Assembly: GCF_001190745.1 (NCBI RefSeq)
Contig: NZ_CP012196.1
Location: 2,046,001-2,110,000, forward strand
Origin: Campylobacter gracilis
GTDB taxonomy: Bacteria > Campylobacterota > Campylobacteria > Campylobacterales > Campylobacteraceae
Direction: 5' to 3'
DNA: 64,000 nucleotides
The notes under the pieces are model-generated. The model was not told where the DNA came from, made no database searches, and saw only the letters and a program-made list of their open reading frames with translations. Both the position numbers and the translations under genes were made by a program. Below are positions 60,738-64,000 of the stretch, piece after piece (within the stretch, counting starts at the first letter, position 1; each line of letters starts with the position of its first letter).

Positions 60738-61343
60738 TTAATACGAATGCTCCATCTTTGAGTGATCCATGCTGCCGTGATCCATGTTCTCCATCGAGCC
60801 ATGATCCATATGCGAATGATCCATCCCCTCCATTGAGCCCATATCGTGGCTCATCCCGCTCATCGAGCCATGATCCATCATAGAATGATCCATGCCACTC
60901 ATACCTGGATCGGTCATTCCAAAAATCATCGCGACGTGCCCTAACACCAAAAATACAATCAGCGCCAAGAAATGAAATTTAAGCCTAGCTCTAAATTCCG
61001 CTCCTTTTGCGATAACTCCGAGCTCCAAAAGTAGCAGCACCAGCGCAGGCAGCGCCGCTGCTGCGTATGCAGCCAAAGCTAAAGTGTCCGCAGCGCCACG
61101 TAAATGAATGACGGGCAAAATTTTAACCGCTACGTAAATAATTAATATCGTAAAATAAGCGCCGAGAATGATGCTAAGGCATTTATTGATTTTTAGCGCC
61201 AAAGAGCCCTCCTTCGCGCGGTATAAGCTAAAAAATTCGCTCGCTACTATCGCTTCTGCTAAGCCCATCGGCACCGCCATAAATAAAATCAAATTCCACG
61301 GCTGATTTGCCATCAAAAGTTCCATGTAATTCGTCATTGCCAT
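60738..61343 (-). CDS. Small membrane protein with Met/His/Gly-rich tail
   Basis: 201 residues. Four hydrophobic segments (about 17-38, 52-75, 84-110, 124-147), then from residue 148 a tail of some 50 residues with repeated DHSxMDHGSM units (about 17 His and 14 Met), clearly suited to copper binding. No family recognised with certainty. RBS AAGGAGAAAAT decides ATG 61343. The tail composition resembles that of NosL at 26410. Probably linked to copper supply for the periplasmic cuproenzymes (inference). Confidence 0.8.
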   Translation of the reverse strand: MAMTNYMELLMANQPWNLILFMAVPMGLAEAIVASEFFSLYRAKEGSLALKINKCLSIILGAYFTILIIYVAVKILPVIHLRGAADTLALAAYAAAALPALVLLLLELGVIAKGAEFRARLKFHFLALIVFLVLGHVAMIFGMTDPGMSGMDHSMMDHGSMSGMSHDMGSMEGMDHSHMDHGSMENMDHGSMDHSKMEHSY

Positions 61344-61656
61344 ATTTTCTCCTTATTTTGGTTTAAAGGGCGCAATTCTAGCGGCTTTCGGTAAAAAATT
61401 TTAAAACGATAGATAAGATTAAGTGCGCCTTTAATCTTATGTCTTTCCGTAAAACGATTTGGGCTGCGTCTTAAAGCTCGCCCGCAAATATTAAATTTAT
61501 CTCGCCTCGCACGCCGCCCCTTCGTATCTAACGCAAAATTTAGAAAATTTATATTTGCAGATGCAGATACATTAAATTTAGCCAAAACGCTTTAAATTCC
61601 GTAAAATTTCAGTTTTACAAAGATAAAATTACAAAATTTTTTTAAAAGGATTTAAA
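61344..61656. other. 313-bp divergent spacer
   Basis: Promoter region shared by the Met/His-tailed membrane protein (minus) and the small lipoprotein (plus). A GATAAAAT box at 61622-61629 may be the lipoprotein -10. No gene in it. Confidence 0.45.
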
Positions 61657-61875
61657 ATGAAAAATGCTCTTTTATTCGCCTGCGCAGCGCTATTTATATG
61701 CGCTTGCTCCAATCCTGAGCAGCCAAAGCCAGGCGTTTCGCATTGCAGCGAGCCCAAAATGGACGAGGCGTCGCATCAGATGATTCAAATTTGCGGCAAA
61801 AGCGAGGATCCGCAAATCGAAAATATGCAGTGCGACAAAAACGGGCTTTGCTTCGGCACCGCAAAAATCAGGTAG
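61657..61875 (+). CDS. Small cysteine-containing lipoprotein
   Basis: 72 residues. Lipobox LFICACSNPEQ (Cys near 20), then a short hydrophilic domain with cysteines in SHCSEPKM, QICGKSED, MQCDKNGLCFG. No family recognised. RBS AAAAGGATTTAAA. The cysteines may form two disulfides. It stands alone between spacers. Confidence 0.75.
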   Translation: MKNALLFACAALFICACSNPEQPKPGVSHCSEPKMDEASHQMIQICGKSEDPQIENMQCDKNGLCFGTAKIR

Positions 61876-62621
61876 CCGAAACGTCTTGCGGGCGCAGAAC
61901 TAAATTTAACTATTTTAAAGCCAAGATCGAGCGCCCGCAAGCGGTCTAGGCCGCGCTTTAAAATATTTAGCCAGCAATTTAAATTTAGCCCCGCTTCACG
62001 CGCGCCGATGAATTTTATATATACTTAATTTTTAACTGCGTCCGCCGATTGATCGAGCTGCTCTTGGCGCGATAAAATTTTAAAATTTCATCGCCAAGCA
62101 CGGCGCGTAATCAGGATTTAAAAGTAAGCGCGGCTCAAATTTCATAAGTTTAAAATTTTAAAGCGATATGCGATTTAAAATTTTACGCTTCTTGAATGCT
62201 AGCGGTGCAAAATTTCGCGCAAGCTCAAAATCCGCACCAGGCAATTTTGTGCCGCTGCAAAATTTCTAGATCGCAACTCCGCTCAGTAGAATTTTTAGTG
62301 GTGCAGATGGGGGTGCAAAATCTGCGCCGTGTGGTAGGAGTTCTCGGCGCAAAAGACGCGGTATCCTCTACCGACGGTGCGAGTTTATAATCTAACTCAC
62401 GCCTTAGAATTCCGCCTCAAACTCATTACTTAAAATTTCGTCTCAAAAAAATCGCGTATGAGAAATTCCGCCTTATCTTTACAGCTTAAAATTTCGTACG
62501 GATCGCACCGAGCGAAATCTCACCACTGCGCGAAGCAAGCTTAAAATTTCAGCGTCGTGCTCGCCGCATATTAAATTCTGCTTCATTATTACGACTTAAA
62601 TTCTACCACAAGCCCGCAGAT
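61876..62621. other. 746-bp gene-free spacer with periodic RAATTY modules
   Basis: No convincing gene. Recurring modules such as GCTTAAAATTTCGT (62441, 62487, 62540) and GGTGCAAAATTTCG / GCTGCAAAATTTCT (62205-62265), spaced 30-60 bases, alternate with GC-richer segments. It is the densest such region on the right side. Open frames inside are built from the modules. Confidence 0.55.
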
Positions 62622-62894
62622 TTAAAATTTTACTTCAAACGACGCCGTGAAATTTCTACCCTCCCTAGATACATATCTCTCGGTGCCTACGCCGCTCGCA
62701 CTTAGCGGCGACGCTATTCTTTGCCGATAGCAATCCTCGCACAGAGCGCCTGCCACAGCGCATAGAAAATAAAGCGCGCCTCTTTCATAATCGCCGCCTC
62801 TAGAAATTTCAAGCGACCGCAAAATTTTAAAATTTAAAAGCAGCCTGTGATTAAGCCAATTTTTATAAATTTGGATTTGCTTTGCAATGCGCAA
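62622..62894 (-). pseudogene. Possible remnant of an outer-membrane receptor C-terminus
   Basis: A 90-codon minus frame ends GTERYVSREGRNFTASFEVKF, which looks like the last strand of a TonB-dependent receptor (typical end: ..Y..GRNf..s..ykF with terminal Phe). The sequence before it (residues 1-65) does not look like receptor, and there is no RBS for its ATG at 62894. I read it as a short surviving tail of a decayed receptor gene. It could also be chance. Confidence 0.35.
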
Positions 62895-62934
62895 TCTGTC
62901 GAGTAAGGCGCAATCATAAGTTACGCAGCTAACT

Positions 62935-63351
62935 TTACGTCAGCTGTTTAAACATTTCGATCTGTTCCTTTGTAAGCTCGATCAAATCATCGTTTGCGTA
63001 TTTAAGCGATGTCTCCAGACTTGCGATGAGCTCCTTACGGACGAAGCTCACGCTAAAAAGCGTCGCCCAAAATCGCGCTCCGCTGCCCGTGCTCGGATCC
63101 TCCAAGACCGCTCTAATCGCAGCTACCGCAGCAGCATCGTCCGCCGCACCTAGCACCTCGTCCACGAGTGGATATTCACCTGCGCCGTCGCCCTCGTTTA
63201 GCGAGCGCAAAAGCGGCTCAAGCGCTTCATCACATGGATTATCACGCAAAAACTCCCGTACCGCGCGAAACTCTGCCGCGAGCTGATCCGAAAGCTGCGC
63301 AGGCATCGGCTGATGAAGTCTCAAAAAATCTAATGCCGTTTGCTTGTCCAT
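62935..63351 (-). CDS. Unrecognised 138-residue helical protein
   Basis: Not recognised. Acidic, Ala/Leu/Asp-rich and all-helical in pattern (DKQTALDFLRLHQPMPAQLSD, EALEPLLRSLNEGDGAGEYP, AAAVAAIRAVLED, LIELTKEQIEMFKQL), reminiscent of HEAT-like or immunity-type small proteins. No signal peptide or membrane segment. RBS AAAAGGAATTGT before ATG 63351. Stands alone. Confidence that it is a gene is good; function unknown. Confidence 0.65.
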   Translation of the reverse strand: MDKQTALDFLRLHQPMPAQLSDQLAAEFRAVREFLRDNPCDEALEPLLRSLNEGDGAGEYPLVDEVLGAADDAAAVAAIRAVLEDPSTGSGARFWATLFSVSFVRKELIASLETSLKYANDDLIELTKEQIEMFKQLT

Positions 63352-63674
63352 ACAATTCCTTTTAAATGATATGCGCGATTGTAGCTAATTTTGGATTGCG
63401 AAGAGATAAATTTACTCTAATTTATCAGCTACTTCCGTCATAAATTCTCAATGATCTTAAATAATTAGACAGTGATTTTGTAGTGGCTTTTAGGGGCGAT
63501 TTTCGATGGGCTTTGCAGCGTTTGAAATTTCAAAGCGGCGAGTAAAATTTCAAGCGCAATTTCGGCGTAAAATAAAATTCCAAAATTTTATGCAAATAAA
63601 AAAGCCCCCGCGAAGTGCAGGGGCTTACAAGCTTGATCTGTTTAGTCTGGCAAAATTTAGCAGACTAAGAAGGA
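63352..63674. other. 323-bp spacer before the hao-type gene end
   Basis: Holds the promoter side of the 138-residue gene and, at 63601-63627, the terminator of the hao-type gene. Several AAATTTC/AAAATTT hexamers. No gene recognised. Confidence 0.5.
63601..63627 (-). terminator. Intrinsic terminator of the hao-type gene
   Basis: On the minus strand AAGCCCCTGC pairs with GCGGGGGCTT around ACTTC and is followed by TTTTTATTT: a strong rho-independent terminator about 50 bases after the stop codon. Confidence 0.85.
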
Positions 63675-64000
63675 TTATTCCTCGATCTTGCCGGTTTTGA
63701 TGCGGCGCTCGTAGATTTCGCGCATCTCTCTGATGTCGTTTTTGACCTCGAATACGCCGTGCCAATGCGAATAATCAGGTCCGCCCATTAGCGCGCCTTG
63801 GCGCATTCTGCGACCCTCGTGATGCCATGAAACATAATAGATTCGCTGGAACGCATCCGCCCAAGGATCGTCTTTTAGAAGTTTCTTTTCCTTAAGCTCT
63901 TTTAGCATCTTAGTCGCTTCGTCGTTGTAAACGTTATATAGAAGCACCTGCTTATCGCCCACCTCAAAGAAATTATTCGCGTGGGTGCTTGCGTGGCACT
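63675..64000 (-). CDS. haoA: C-terminal end of a hydroxylamine oxidoreductase-like octaheme cytochrome
   Basis: 108 codons visible, open to the right edge, so the 5' part is missing. The edge cuts a heme motif (CHASTHANNFFE). The end IYYVSWHHEGRRMRQGALMG then GPDYSHWHGVFEV is characteristic of the C-terminal helical region of HAO-family octaheme cytochromes. In Campylobacterota the homologue (epsilon-HAO) lacks the cross-linking tyrosine and works in reduction, for example of nitrite or hydroxylamine. Partner NapC-like gene would lie outside. The ATG-less start at GTG 63962 is an internal codon. Confidence 0.85.
   Translation of the reverse strand, partial: CHASTHANNFFEVGDKQVLLYNVYNDEATKMLKELKEKKLLKDDPWADAFQRIYYVSWHHEGRRMRQGALMGGPDYSHWHGVFEVKNDIREMREIYERRIKTGKIEE

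Noticed and set aside
1-64000. Insertion sequences, integrases, prophage or plasmid genes
   Set aside because: No transposase, integrase or terminal inverted repeats of IS type were seen in any frame; the repeats present are short AT modules.
1-64000. rRNA or tRNA genes
   Set aside because: No conserved rRNA segments or tRNA T-loop/anticodon patterns were noticed on either strand, though this was by eye only.

Overview
The window looks like the chromosome of an anaerobic or microaerobic Campylobacter of the oral group. A Campylobacter gracilis-like genome fits best, because base composition is around 45-48% GC, codon use is of Campylobacter type, and the spacers are crowded with AAATTT. The species call is inference. 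The gene content is that of a respiratory generalist: clade II NosZ with the epsilonproteobacterial nos gene order, an octaheme MccA sulfite reductase locus, the end of a hydroxylamine-oxidoreductase-type multiheme cytochrome, pyruvate:ferredoxin oxidoreductase, class I fumarase, Dcu transport and a nickel CO dehydrogenase.

Layout. 1-3.5 kb: nifJ, minus strand, last residues cut off. 4.3-5.5 kb: SotB-like efflux pump. 5.9-9.0 kb: GntR/FCD regulator, asparaginase and a divergent carboxylate-type permease. 9.1-17.0 kb, all minus strand: dcu with its own promoter, then a larA-larC-larE-larB-DUF2809-fumA-fumB operon with a second promoter. 17.3-29.2 kb, plus strand: a beta-propeller-like gene, nosZ-B-D-G-C1-C2-H-F-L, a 660-bp gene-free spacer, nosY and a NosL-like gene. 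29.5-34.8 kb: cooS with a very long Ser/Asn/His-rich N-terminus, then a decayed substrate-binding-protein gene ahead of an intact FecCD-type permease and ATPase. 35.2-39.4 kb: a DUF4139 protein and a tandem pair of unrecognised membrane-anchored paralogues flanked by gene fragments. 39.8-44.8 kb: an RBBP9-like hydrolase, a DUF364 heavy-metal-chelation protein and a subtilase autotransporter. 45.5-60.4 kb, all minus strand: mccR-mccS-mccA-mccB-mccC-mccD-ccsBA, a Sel1-repeat gene, a twin-NosL-domain gene, and a tightly overlapping FtsX-type ABC set ending in another NosL-like gene. 60.7-64 kb: a Met/His-tailed membrane protein, a small lipoprotein, a receptor-like remnant, an unknown gene and the 3' end of an hao-type gene.

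How the genes work together. Three themes recur. The first is anaerobic respiration: N2O through nos, sulfite through mcc, and fumarate fed from malate, aspartate or asparagine. The second is metal handling: copper (NosZ, NosL-like proteins, the heme-copper MccA, Met/His-rich tails) and nickel (the LarBCE cofactor pathway, CooS, possibly DUF364 and the FecCD transporter). The third is a DNA-level signature: RAATTY hexamers, mainly AAATTT, AAATTC and GAATTC, pile up in spacers about every 30 bp. They also underlie Asn/Ser-rich linkers in exported proteins. This resembles a methylation-dependent uptake signal.

The strongest candidates for something undescribed are the lar-fum-dcu island (a nickel-pincer racemase probably acting on malate or another C4 hydroxyacid), the histidine-rich CooS, the ABC/NosL set apparently co-transcribed with the sulfite reductase, and the RAATTY accumulation.
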